Part shown: positions 45,555 through 52,532 of the stretch, piece by piece
How the letters are laid out: each line of letters begins with the position of its first letter
Position numbering within the stretch: position 1 is the first letter of the stretch
Assembly: GCA_934899185.1 (NCBI GenBank)
Contig: CAKXYI010000001.1
Coordinates: forward strand, 62,001-126,000
Direction: 5' to 3'
Length of the DNA: 64,000 nt
Source of the DNA: an uncultured Lachnospiraceae bacterium
GTDB taxonomy: Bacteria; Bacillota; Clostridia; Lachnospirales; Lachnospiraceae
The notes under the pieces: generated by a model
Told to the model about the DNA's origin: nothing
Databases searched by the model: none
What the model saw: the letters and a program-made list of their open reading frames with translations, nothing else
Made by a program: the position numbers and the translations under genes

Positions 45555-45598
45555 AAAAATAACCGCCCTGCTCCTGACAAGAACTGGCGGTTATTTAA
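45555..45598 (-). terminator. Terminator of the thyA-dfrA-ilvBN-SleB unit
   Basis: On the minus strand AATAACCGCC and GGCGGTTATT form a 10-bp stem with an 18-base loop, followed by TTTTG. It lies about 135 bp after the wall hydrolase stop. Confidence 0.88.
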
Positions 45599-45610
45599 TC
45601 AATAGTTTTC

Positions 45611-45642
45611 GCCGGAGTAGATAGGCTCAACTATCTATCGGC
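45611..45642 (-). other. Hairpin between wall hydrolase gene and terminator
   Basis: On the minus strand GCCG...GATAG TTGAGC CTATC...CGGC folds into a stem with one internal loop, placed between the SleB-type gene and its terminator. It could be part of a 3' UTR or a small RNA; no known class was recognised. Confidence 0.35.
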
Positions 45643-45731
45643 TTTCCTGTTAAATATATTGTAATCACATTTCTATATTCTGTCAACTATTCATCAATAT
45701 ATTTTATCACGAATGATCCATTCTAGAATAT

Positions 45732-47039
45732 CTAATTCGCTCCCCAATTTCTAAAGAAAGCATGATTTCCGATCATGGTATATCCCGTGATGCCGTAATG
45801 ATCTGCCCACTTCTGCGTCATGAAGAAGAGCCAGTCACCCGACCGGTAGCCATTCAAAACCTGTCTGGCGGCATTTGTGCAGGATTCATTCGGACCACGC
45901 TCCAGGATCAAGGCTAGATGCCCGTCTCGTACCGGCTGGAACTGATTGGTCTGATAGATGACCCCCGATAAGGTATTCGGGAATAAGGAACTCTTGACAC
46001 GGTTCATAATAACAGTTCCCACTGCCAACTGCCCTGCATAGGACTCGCCTCCGGCTTCCGCCTGGATGATCGCAGCCATCAGTTTCAAATCTGCATCTGA
46101 ATAAGAGATCGATCCACCGGTATTTTCCGTAGGGATCTGCGGTGTATTGCCCGCATCTCCGGTATTACCCGCATCCGAGCCATCGCCCGTGCCGTCCCCG
46201 CTCGTATCTCCGCCTTGCTGTTGTTGCTGCTGTTGTTGCTGTTGCAAGATCTGCTGTGCCAGAGCTGCCTGCGCTGCTGCTGCCTCTCCCTCTAATGCAG
46301 CCTCATTGTCCCGGAACTCCTGGATCTTGGCATTGTATTCTTCCACGGACATCTGCGCCGCTGACACCTCACCCTTCTTGGCACTGTAGGCATTGCCGGC
46401 ATCATTGACCAGATCGTCAAGTTCATCCTGCTTTGCAGAAAGCGTATCATTATAGGCAGAGAGTTCTGTCTTTTTATCACTGAGTGCTGCCGACTTTTCC
46501 TTAATGGTCTCCTGCAACTTTGCATAGGAATTCATCATCTTGCGATCATAGGAAGTGATAGCGGACACATACTCGGCTCTCTGCAGAAATTCTACCATGG
46601 AGCCACTCTCCAGAAGGGTGGTCAAAAGCGACTGAGATCCGTTTTCATACATGTATTGGATACGGGTCTTCATCCCCTCATACTGTTCAGACTCTGCCGC
46701 CTCTGCCTCCGCCAGTTCCTTTTCCAACTGACTGATGCTGGCATTGGCAGATTCGATCGCATTTTGCGTATCCGTGATCTCCTGGTTGACACTCTGCAAA
46801 CGCTTGTTGTATGAGTTATAAGTCGCGCCAAGATCATCTGCCTCGTCCTGAAGATCATCAACGACCTTCTGCGCATCGTTCTTCTGGCTCTCTGCCTCTT
46901 CCTTTTTCTTTTTGTTTTCTAACTGTTCCTGTCTGATCTCTTCTAGGGACTTGGCATAAACATTACCTATGCCCCCTGCGCTCCACATCACGCTGAAACA
47001 CAAGAAAAAAACCAGACACTTTTTCCAGAGTTTTTTCAT
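45732..47039 (-). CDS. Secreted SleB-type cell wall hydrolase with coiled coil and polyglutamine linker
   Basis: A 435-residue exported protein. A signal peptide is at 1-29 (KKCLVFFLCFSVMWSAGG, cleaved near VYA). A long coiled coil follows (about 30-250), like the regulatory arm of PcsB/CwlO-type proteins. Then come ten Gln in a row and a Gly/Asp/Thr-rich linker. The C-terminal domain (about 315-435) is SleB/Hydrolase_2 type, with the catalytic Glu probably in IIQAEAGGES. A role in peptidoglycan remodelling during division or sporulation is likely. ATG 47039 is chosen because GATGAGG, inside a longer frame, is its ribosome site. It follows ilvN by 14 bp, an odd partner. Confidence 0.88.
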   Translation of the reverse strand: MKKLWKKCLVFFLCFSVMWSAGGIGNVYAKSLEEIRQEQLENKKKKEEAESQKNDAQKVVDDLQDEADDLGATYNSYNKRLQSVNQEITDTQNAIESANASISQLEKELAEAEAAESEQYEGMKTRIQYMYENGSQSLLTTLLESGSMVEFLQRAEYVSAITSYDRKMMNSYAKLQETIKEKSAALSDKKTELSAYNDTLSAKQDELDDLVNDAGNAYSAKKGEVSAAQMSVEEYNAKIQEFRDNEAALEGEAAAAQAALAQQILQQQQQQQQQQGGDTSGDGTGDGSDAGNTGDAGNTPQIPTENTGGSISYSDADLKLMAAIIQAEAGGESYAGQLAVGTVIMNRVKSSLFPNTLSGVIYQTNQFQPVRDGHLALILERGPNESCTNAARQVLNGYRSGDWLFFMTQKWADHYGITGYTMIGNHAFFRNWGAN

Positions 47040-47053
47040 ATCAAACCTCATCT

Positions 47054-47575
47054 TTATCGGCAGGATGTAGAGATTGCCTCGATTGCAACCGCCCCGCCCC
47101 GCACGATCTCAACCTTGCTCTTGAACTGCTTTTTCAAAAGTGTGATCAGATCGTCATTTCTGTGGTCTGTCAGCGTACATTCCAAAAGTACACTGTCCTC
47201 GCCGATGTCCGCCACTTTGACATTGCCGTTGTTTACATTGAATACCTGCGCAATCCGAAAGACTTCTTCCTTACCCGCATTGTCAAGCCCCTTGACCTTT
47301 GCATAAAGGATTTCTTTCATATGTAAAGGCACATGTGTCAGGTCGATCACCTTGATGACTTCCACCATGCAGTTTAACTGCTTTTTGATCTGTTCAAAGG
47401 TGATGTCATCACTGGTAACACAGATGGTCATGCGCGAGACATCTTCATGCTCGGTCGTGCCAACGGTAAGACTTTGTAAGTTATAGCACTTTGCAGAAAA
47501 AAGACCGGAAACCTTTGCCAGAACGCCCACCTGATTTTCCACATAGAGTGCAATCCATCGATTTTTCATTCCCAT
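47054..47575 (-). CDS. ilvN: Acetolactate synthase small (regulatory) subunit
   Basis: A 173-residue regulatory subunit with an N-terminal ACT domain (about 5-80: ALYVENQVGVLAKVSGLFSA, LTVGTTEHEDVSRMTICV) that binds branched-chain amino acids, and a C-terminal ACT-like half (VLLECTLTDHRNDDLITLLK). It activates and feedback-regulates IlvB. It lies 12 bp behind ilvB. GGAGG selects the ATG at 47575 over a GTG nine bases upstream. Confidence 0.94.
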   Translation of the reverse strand: MGMKNRWIALYVENQVGVLAKVSGLFSAKCYNLQSLTVGTTEHEDVSRMTICVTSDDITFEQIKKQLNCMVEVIKVIDLTHVPLHMKEILYAKVKGLDNAGKEEVFRIAQVFNVNNGNVKVADIGEDSVLLECTLTDHRNDDLITLLKKQFKSKVEIVRGGAVAIEAISTSCR

Positions 47576-47587
47576 ATCTGACACCTC

Positions 47588-49309
47588 CTACTTCAAAATC
47601 ATTTCGCTCATAGGATTACCGCTCTTTACCATAGGAAGAACAATCTCCTCTGTCGCAATCATAAACTCTATCACCGTAGGTACATCTGTCCGCTCTTTCG
47701 CCTCAGCCAGCGCCGCTTTTGCCACCTCCAAAGAAGTCACACGCTGTCCATGCGCCCCATAACTCTCAGCCCATTTTACAAAATCCGGAACATATGGAGG
47801 ACACGCCTCATTCGGTCCCTTGCATCCATCCGGACAGCCGATCTGTCGGCGTAGACAGGTGATCTCATAACGCTTGCCATAGAACAACTGCTGCATCTGG
47901 CGCACCATGCCCAGATAATTATTATTCAAAATGCAGATAGTCAGTGGCACTCCTTCGCAAATAGCGGTCGCCATTTCCTGCATATTCATCTGCATGCCAC
48001 CGTCTCCCGTAATGCAGATAACATCCTTGTCCGGTGCTCCGATCTTGGCGCCCACTGCTGCCGGAAAACCAAAGCCCATAGTTCCCAATCCGCCGGATGT
48101 GATCATCTGCTTGCCCCTCGGCATGGTAATATACTGCGTTGCCCACATCTGGTGCTGTCCGACATCCGTCACAACAATGCCCTGCGGGAAAGTATCGTTG
48201 ATGGCTTCCATGATCATCTGCGGCGAAAGTCCATGGTCTCTTCGCATTTCCAGCGGATTTTCCTCCTGCCACATGCGGATCTTTGCCAGCCACTTGTCCG
48301 TATTCTTGCCTTCTGCCCATTCCACCAGACGCTCCAGCGCGATCTTGGCATCCGAAACGACCGGCACATCCACAACGACATTTCGTGAAATAGAAGATGC
48401 ATCAATATCCAGATGTACGATCTTTGCTTTTGGTGCAAATTCATTCAGGTCGCCCGTGATCCTGTCGTTGAATCTTGTACCAACTGAGAAAAGGACATCA
48501 CATTCGCTGACCGCCATGTTTGCGGCATATCTACCGTGCATACCGCTGTTTCCCACATACAGAGGATGATCTGTCGGGATGCTTCCCTTGCCCATAACGG
48601 TCGTGACAACCGGTATATGCATCTTTTCCGCAAAGGTCGTCAAAAGTTCCTGCGCCCCCGAGATATTGACACCGCCGCCTGCTAAAAGTAATGGCTGCTT
48701 GGCTGACTTTAAGATCTTGTATGCCTTTTTCAACTGCCCGATGTGTACGGTCTCATTTGGCTTGTAGCCACGGATATCCACATGGTCCGGGTATCCTGCC
48801 GGTCCACTCTGAGTCTGGATGTCCTTTGGAATATCGATCAGCACCGGTCCCGGCTTGCCGGAACTTGCGATCTGGAAAGCCATCTTGATGATCTTGCCCA
48901 GATCCTTGCGGTCACGCACGGTCACACCATATTTCACAATGCTTCTTGTCATACCGACAATATCAACTTCCTGAAAGGCATCATTTCCGATCAGGCTCTG
49001 TGGCACCTGTCCGGTAAAAATAACAAGCGGAATACTGTCGTAATGTGCGTCCGCGATACCTGTGATGGTATTGGTCGCTCCCGGTCCACTGGTAACCAGG
49101 CAGACACCGACACGACCGGTCGCCCTGGCATAGCCCTCTGCCTCATGCACAAGTGCCTGCTCATGGCGGGGCAGAACCACACGAATGGAATCCTGCTTGT
49201 AAAGTTCATCCACAATATCTGTAACCATACCGCCCGGATAGGCAAAGATCGTATCCACGCCCTCTTCCTGTAATGCTTTTACAAATAATTTTCTTCCCGT
49301 GATGTCCAT
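47588..49309 (-). CDS. ilvB: Acetolactate synthase large subunit
   Basis: A 573-residue thiamine-diphosphate enzyme that condenses two pyruvates to acetolactate (valine/leucine) or pyruvate with 2-ketobutyrate (isoleucine). The catalytic Glu is in AYPGG...LPRHEQALVHEAEGYARATG, FAD-region blocks and the ThDP motif CITGDGGMQMNMQE ... LNNNYLGMV are clear. A Cys-rich insert with Cys at about 485, 492, 496 and 503 sits before PDFVKWAESYG, where many homologues have only a short loop. AGAGAGG is nine bases before the ATG at 49309 (MDITGRK), so that start is used. Confidence 0.95.
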   Translation of the reverse strand: MDITGRKLFVKALQEEGVDTIFAYPGGMVTDIVDELYKQDSIRVVLPRHEQALVHEAEGYARATGRVGVCLVTSGPGATNTITGIADAHYDSIPLVIFTGQVPQSLIGNDAFQEVDIVGMTRSIVKYGVTVRDRKDLGKIIKMAFQIASSGKPGPVLIDIPKDIQTQSGPAGYPDHVDIRGYKPNETVHIGQLKKAYKILKSAKQPLLLAGGGVNISGAQELLTTFAEKMHIPVVTTVMGKGSIPTDHPLYVGNSGMHGRYAANMAVSECDVLFSVGTRFNDRITGDLNEFAPKAKIVHLDIDASSISRNVVVDVPVVSDAKIALERLVEWAEGKNTDKWLAKIRMWQEENPLEMRRDHGLSPQMIMEAINDTFPQGIVVTDVGQHQMWATQYITMPRGKQMITSGGLGTMGFGFPAAVGAKIGAPDKDVICITGDGGMQMNMQEMATAICEGVPLTICILNNNYLGMVRQMQQLFYGKRYEITCLRRQIGCPDGCKGPNEACPPYVPDFVKWAESYGAHGQRVTSLEVAKAALAEAKERTDVPTVIEFMIATEEIVLPMVKSGNPMSEMILK

Positions 49310-49314
49310 TTCAA

Positions 49315-49803
49315 TCAACCTCTCTTATATGTCTGATAGGTGTAAATTACATCAAAGTAAGTCTGCTCCTCGCTCTCCTCTGCAAGGCTCCATGCCGGAT
49401 CCTCTTCCAGATTTGGCAAATACGCGTCGGCTTCATATGCATAATCGATCTTTGTGATATAGGCTGTATCGCAAAGATCCAACGTCTGCCGATAAATACT
49501 GTCTCCACCGATCACATAAATGTCCTGCGATTCATATTTTTTCAATTCTTCCTGCAATTCATCCATAGAATGTACGATCACAGCCCCTTTGACCTCATAA
49601 TTCGGATTTGCGGTCAATACAATATTGACGCGATCTTTGAGTGGTGCCTGATTGGGAAAACTCTCCAAGGTCTTGCGTCCCATAACAACGACATTTCCTG
49701 TTGTCATTTGGCGGAAACGCTTCATATCCTGAGGGATACGGATCAAAAGTTCGTTGTTCTTGCCAATGGCCCAATTATTGTCTGCTGATGCAATGATGTT
49801 CAT
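49315..49803 (-). CDS. Dihydrofolate reductase
   Basis: A 162-residue dihydrofolate reductase (folA/dfrA type). It shows IASADNNWAIGKNNELL (Met20-loop region), the folate-binding DMKRFRQMT with the catalytic acid Asp27, NADPH blocks VVMGRKTLESFP and YVIGGDSIYRQTL. The start MNIIASAD follows thyA by 11 bp, the usual pairing because ThyA turns methylene-tetrahydrofolate into dihydrofolate, which this enzyme recycles. Confidence 0.95.
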   Translation of the reverse strand: MNIIASADNNWAIGKNNELLIRIPQDMKRFRQMTTGNVVVMGRKTLESFPNQAPLKDRVNIVLTANPNYEVKGAVIVHSMDELQEELKKYESQDIYVIGGDSIYRQTLDLCDTAYITKIDYAYEADAYLPNLEEDPAWSLAEESEEQTYFDVIYTYQTYKRG

Positions 49804-49814
49804 ATGTTTACTCC

Positions 49815-50663
49815 TTATACTGCAATCGGTATGTTCTTGATCTGTGGTCCGGTAACATAATTATCCAGGCGGATGTCATCCTCTGTAAAGGCATAAAAAT
49901 CCTTGATCTCCGGATTCAGCCAGAACTTTGGCGCCGGATGCTGTTCTCTGGTAATAAGTTCTTGTACCAGCGGAACATGTCTGTCATAAATATGCGCATC
50001 CGCGATGACATGGACAAGTTCGCCCACTTCCATATCGCAGACCTGTGCCAGCATATGCATCAAAACCGCGTACTGGCATACATTCCAGTTGTTGGCTGCA
50101 AGCACATCTTGGGAACGCTGGTTTAAGATGGCGTTGAGTACCAGTTTGTCACTGCCCGGTCTTGTCGTCACATTAAAGGTCATAGAATAGGCACATGGAT
50201 AGAGGTTCATCTCAGAAAGATCCTGATGCACATAAATATTGGTCATGATACGACGGGAAAACGGATTGTTCTTCAGGTCGTAGATCACGCGGTCCACCTG
50301 ATCCATCATGCCCTCTTTATACTTGTGCTTGACCCCCATCTGATAGCCATATGCCTTACCGATGGAGCCTGTCTCATCTGCCCATTCATCCCAAACACTG
50401 CTCTTTAAGTCATGGATATTGTTGGACTTTTTCTGCCAGATCCAAAGCATTTCGTTGGTACAACTCTTGATCGCCGTTCTGCGCAAGGTGATGGCAGGAA
50501 ACTCCTTGGATAGGTCATAACGATTGACCACGCCAAACTTCTTGATCGTATATGCGCTGGTGCCGTCCTCCCATTTCGGGCGCACCTTTTCTCCCTCCGT
50601 GCTGATGCCATTCGTAATGATATCATTGCACATATCTACAAAAATCTGATCTGCTAGACTCAC
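49815..50663 (-). CDS. thyA: Thymidylate synthase (divergent ThyA)
   Basis: A 282-residue ThyA-type synthase making dTMP from dUMP. Recognisable are LRRTAIKSCTNEMLWIWQKK, the phosphate-binding QRSQD, NNWNVCQYAVLMHMLAQ, and the nucleoside-binding HVIADAHIYDRHV. The catalytic Cys is Cys157 in YPCAYSMTF; classical ThyA has PCH followed by a Gln-Phe pair, so the His after Cys is Ala here. It belongs to a divergent branch and may differ in kinetics, or use a compensating residue. The start MSLADQIF has GGGAGGAAA upstream. It leads the thyA-dfrA-ilvB-ilvN-SleB run. Confidence 0.9.
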   Translation of the reverse strand: MSLADQIFVDMCNDIITNGISTEGEKVRPKWEDGTSAYTIKKFGVVNRYDLSKEFPAITLRRTAIKSCTNEMLWIWQKKSNNIHDLKSSVWDEWADETGSIGKAYGYQMGVKHKYKEGMMDQVDRVIYDLKNNPFSRRIMTNIYVHQDLSEMNLYPCAYSMTFNVTTRPGSDKLVLNAILNQRSQDVLAANNWNVCQYAVLMHMLAQVCDMEVGELVHVIADAHIYDRHVPLVQELITREQHPAPKFWLNPEIKDFYAFTEDDIRLDNYVTGPQIKNIPIAV

Positions 50664-50776
50664 TTGTCATTTCCTCCCATCTTTATGTCAAATCACATAT
50701 CAATTTTATCAATGTATAGCAATGCCATATTATTATTTATTGTAGCGAATTTATCTTGGAAGCGCAACAAAAGAAG

Positions 50777-50805
50777 TTGCCTTTTGTCGCAAAAAGGATT
50801 ATATT
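50777..50805 (+). promoter_or_regulatory. Promoter of the small membrane protein gene
   Basis: TTGCCT (50777-50782) and TATATT (50800-50805) are spaced by exactly 17 bp, 33 bp ahead of the ATG at 50839. Confidence 0.55.
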
Positions 50806-50838
50806 TATAGAAGAAATTGATCGAAGGAGTACGACAGA

Positions 50839-51081
50839 ATGAGCCAGGAAAAAGTTGACTTACGCAAAGAACAAAAACACAACCGCAAGAAGATCCTCAA
50901 AAAGCAAAAAATGGAACATATCATTCTTGCCGTCAGTGGTGTCGTTGTTGCTGCCGCTATCGTCGTTTGGGCGGGCTTTTCAGCACACACTAAGTATGCG
51001 GAGAAAAAGGCAGAAAATCCCACCTATTATAGTGTAGACACCTCAGATCTGACAGAGTATCTTTCTTCTTTGCAAGACTAA
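50839..51081 (+). CDS. Small single-pass membrane protein, unknown function
   Basis: An 80-residue protein with a strongly basic N terminus (residues 8-25, KEQKHNRKKILKKQKMEH), one membrane helix (about 27-48, IILAVSGVVVAAAIVVWAGF) and a short, acidic, outside-facing tail. By the positive-inside rule the N terminus is cytoplasmic. A good promoter, the GAAGGAG ribosome site and a following terminator show a real monocistronic gene. I do not recognise a family. It lies between divergent thyA and the GntR/ABC operon. Confidence 0.8.
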   Translation: MSQEKVDLRKEQKHNRKKILKKQKMEHIILAVSGVVVAAAIVVWAGFSAHTKYAEKKAENPTYYSVDTSDLTEYLSSLQD

Positions 51082-51110
51082 TTCATATACATATTGATAC
51101 AAGACCTACA

Positions 51111-51147
51111 GACACTTCACAAATTCATGTTGTGAAGTGTTTTTTTA
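51111..51147 (+). terminator. Terminator after the small membrane protein gene
   Basis: ACACTTCACAA ATTCATG TTGTGAAGTGT followed by TTTTTTT, 30 bp after the stop codon. Confidence 0.92.
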
Positions 51148-51179
51148 TGGAAATTTCCACTGAATTTCCTATAAGAATA

Positions 51180-51221
51180 TTGACATGTCCTAGCAAAGCG
51201 TGTTATAAGTGTACTAGTACA
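51180..51221 (+). promoter_or_regulatory. Promoter and operator of the GntR/ABC operon
   Basis: TTGACA (51180-51185) and TATAAG (51204-51209) are 18 bp apart. The perfect palindrome TGTACTAGTACA (51210-51221) follows at once and covers the start of transcription, and a half copy (CTAATACAG) comes next. Such sites are typical targets of YtrA-type GntR repressors, so the operon probably represses itself. Confidence 0.7.
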
Positions 51222-51262
51222 ACTAATACAGTTTAAAAATGCTAAAGGTGGTGATTCCTTTT

Positions 51263-51649
51263 ATGATTCAACTAAACTACCGGGACTCCAAGCCCATCTA
51301 CGAGCAGATCAAAGATGGCTTGAAGCGTCTCGTGATCACCGGAGCGATTGCTACCGATGAAAAACTGCCTTCCGTGCGCGAACTTGCGAGCCAGTTGGCG
51401 ATCAATCCCAACACCATTGCCAAGGCCTTCCGCGAATTGGAGCAGGAAGGTTACATCTACACGATCACAGGACGTGGCAGTTTTGCCGCAGACAGAAACG
51501 ATATTTCAGCCGGGAGGAATGACGAATTGCTAAAAAAATTTGACGAGATCGTAAAAGAACTTCTCTTTCTAAGCGAAGACAAGGAGCAATTAAAAGAACG
51601 CATTGAAGTGCTGGCAAAAGGAGGTGGCAAAGATGATTCAGATCGGTAA
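51263..51649 (+). CDS. GntR-family repressor (YtrA subfamily)
   Basis: A 128-residue regulator with an N-terminal winged helix (about 8-75: DSKPIYEQIKDGLKRL, LPSVRELASQLAINPNTIAK, RELEQEGYIYTITGRGSF) and only a short helical tail (about 80-128). This is the YtrA plan, in which the tail serves dimerisation. YtrA genes usually control a linked ABC transporter, as here. The stop overlaps the ABC ATPase gene by 17 bp. GGTGGTGAT precedes the chosen ATG at 51263. Confidence 0.92.
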   Translation: MIQLNYRDSKPIYEQIKDGLKRLVITGAIATDEKLPSVRELASQLAINPNTIAKAFRELEQEGYIYTITGRGSFAADRNDISAGRNDELLKKFDEIVKELLFLSEDKEQLKERIEVLAKGGGKDDSDR

Positions 51650-52532
51650 TGTTTCCAAATCTTTCCATGGCACACAAGCCCTCGACCATTTGCAGATGCA
51701 TGTACCTAAGGGTGCCATCTATGGTCTGGTCGGTCCCAACGGTGCCGGGAAGTCCACCATCATCCGTCATATCGTCGGTGCCTACCGCCCGGACGAAGGC
51801 GAGATCCTCATTGACGGTGAAAATATCCGGGAAAATGCTTCTATTAAAGAAAAAATCGCCTACATCCCGGATGAGATCTTTTATTTTCCACAATCGACCA
51901 CGCTTGATATGATGCATTACTACAGGGACTTATATCCAAGTTTTGACGAGCAGTATTTTTATAAGATCTGCCAGTGCTTTCCTATGTTAAACCTCAAGAA
52001 ACCAATCCGATCTTTTTCCAAAGGTACCATCAAGCAGGTGGCATTTGTTCTGGCGCTGGCCATTCATCCAGCCCTGCTCATTTTGGATGAACCGGTTGAC
52101 GGCTTGGACCCGGTCATGCGCCGCCAGATCTGGAGCCTGATCATGGGCGAAGTTGCTGATCGTGGAACGACCGTACTCGTCTCCTCACACAATCTGCGTG
52201 AGTTGGAAGATGTCTGCGATCACATCGGCATACTGAGCCACGGCCGTATCATATTGGAACGCTCTTTAGACAATTTACAGAGCAGTGTCACCAAAGTGCA
52301 AGTTGCCTTTGACGGCGATCTTCCACCGATTCCGGAGGGACTACAGGTTTTACATTCCGTGACCAACGGGCGTGTTTCTACCCTGATCTTAAAAGGTCAG
52401 CCACGGGAGGCGCAGGAAAAAATGGCAGCCTTGCATCCACTGCTTTTAGATGTTCTTCCTCTGAGCCTGGAAGAAATCTTTATCTATGAAATGGGAGGAG
52501 AACATTATGAAGTCAAAAACATCCTTTTTTAA
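51633..52532 (+). CDS. ABC transporter ATP-binding protein
   Basis: A 299-residue ATPase of ABC-2/export type. Walker A is GPNGAGKST (about 35-43), Walker B LLILDEPVDGLDPV, and the H-loop lies in VLVSSHNLRELED. The signature is SFSKGTIKQV rather than LSGGQ, a known deviation in YtrA-linked exporters. The C-terminal 80 residues are an extra domain. AAGGAGG before the ATG at 51633 fixes the start within the end of the GntR gene. It works with the permease encoded next. Confidence 0.94.
   Translation: MIQIGNVSKSFHGTQALDHLQMHVPKGAIYGLVGPNGAGKSTIIRHIVGAYRPDEGEILIDGENIRENASIKEKIAYIPDEIFYFPQSTTLDMMHYYRDLYPSFDEQYFYKICQCFPMLNLKKPIRSFSKGTIKQVAFVLALAIHPALLILDEPVDGLDPVMRRQIWSLIMGEVADRGTTVLVSSHNLRELEDVCDHIGILSHGRIILERSLDNLQSSVTKVQVAFDGDLPPIPEGLQVLHSVTNGRVSTLILKGQPREAQEKMAALHPLLLDVLPLSLEEIFIYEMGGEHYEVKNILF

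Noticed and set aside
45600..45660. Riboswitch in the 3' region of the wall hydrolase gene
   Set aside because: The hairpin is simple, lies downstream of a gene rather than ahead of one, and no conserved aptamer core was recognised.
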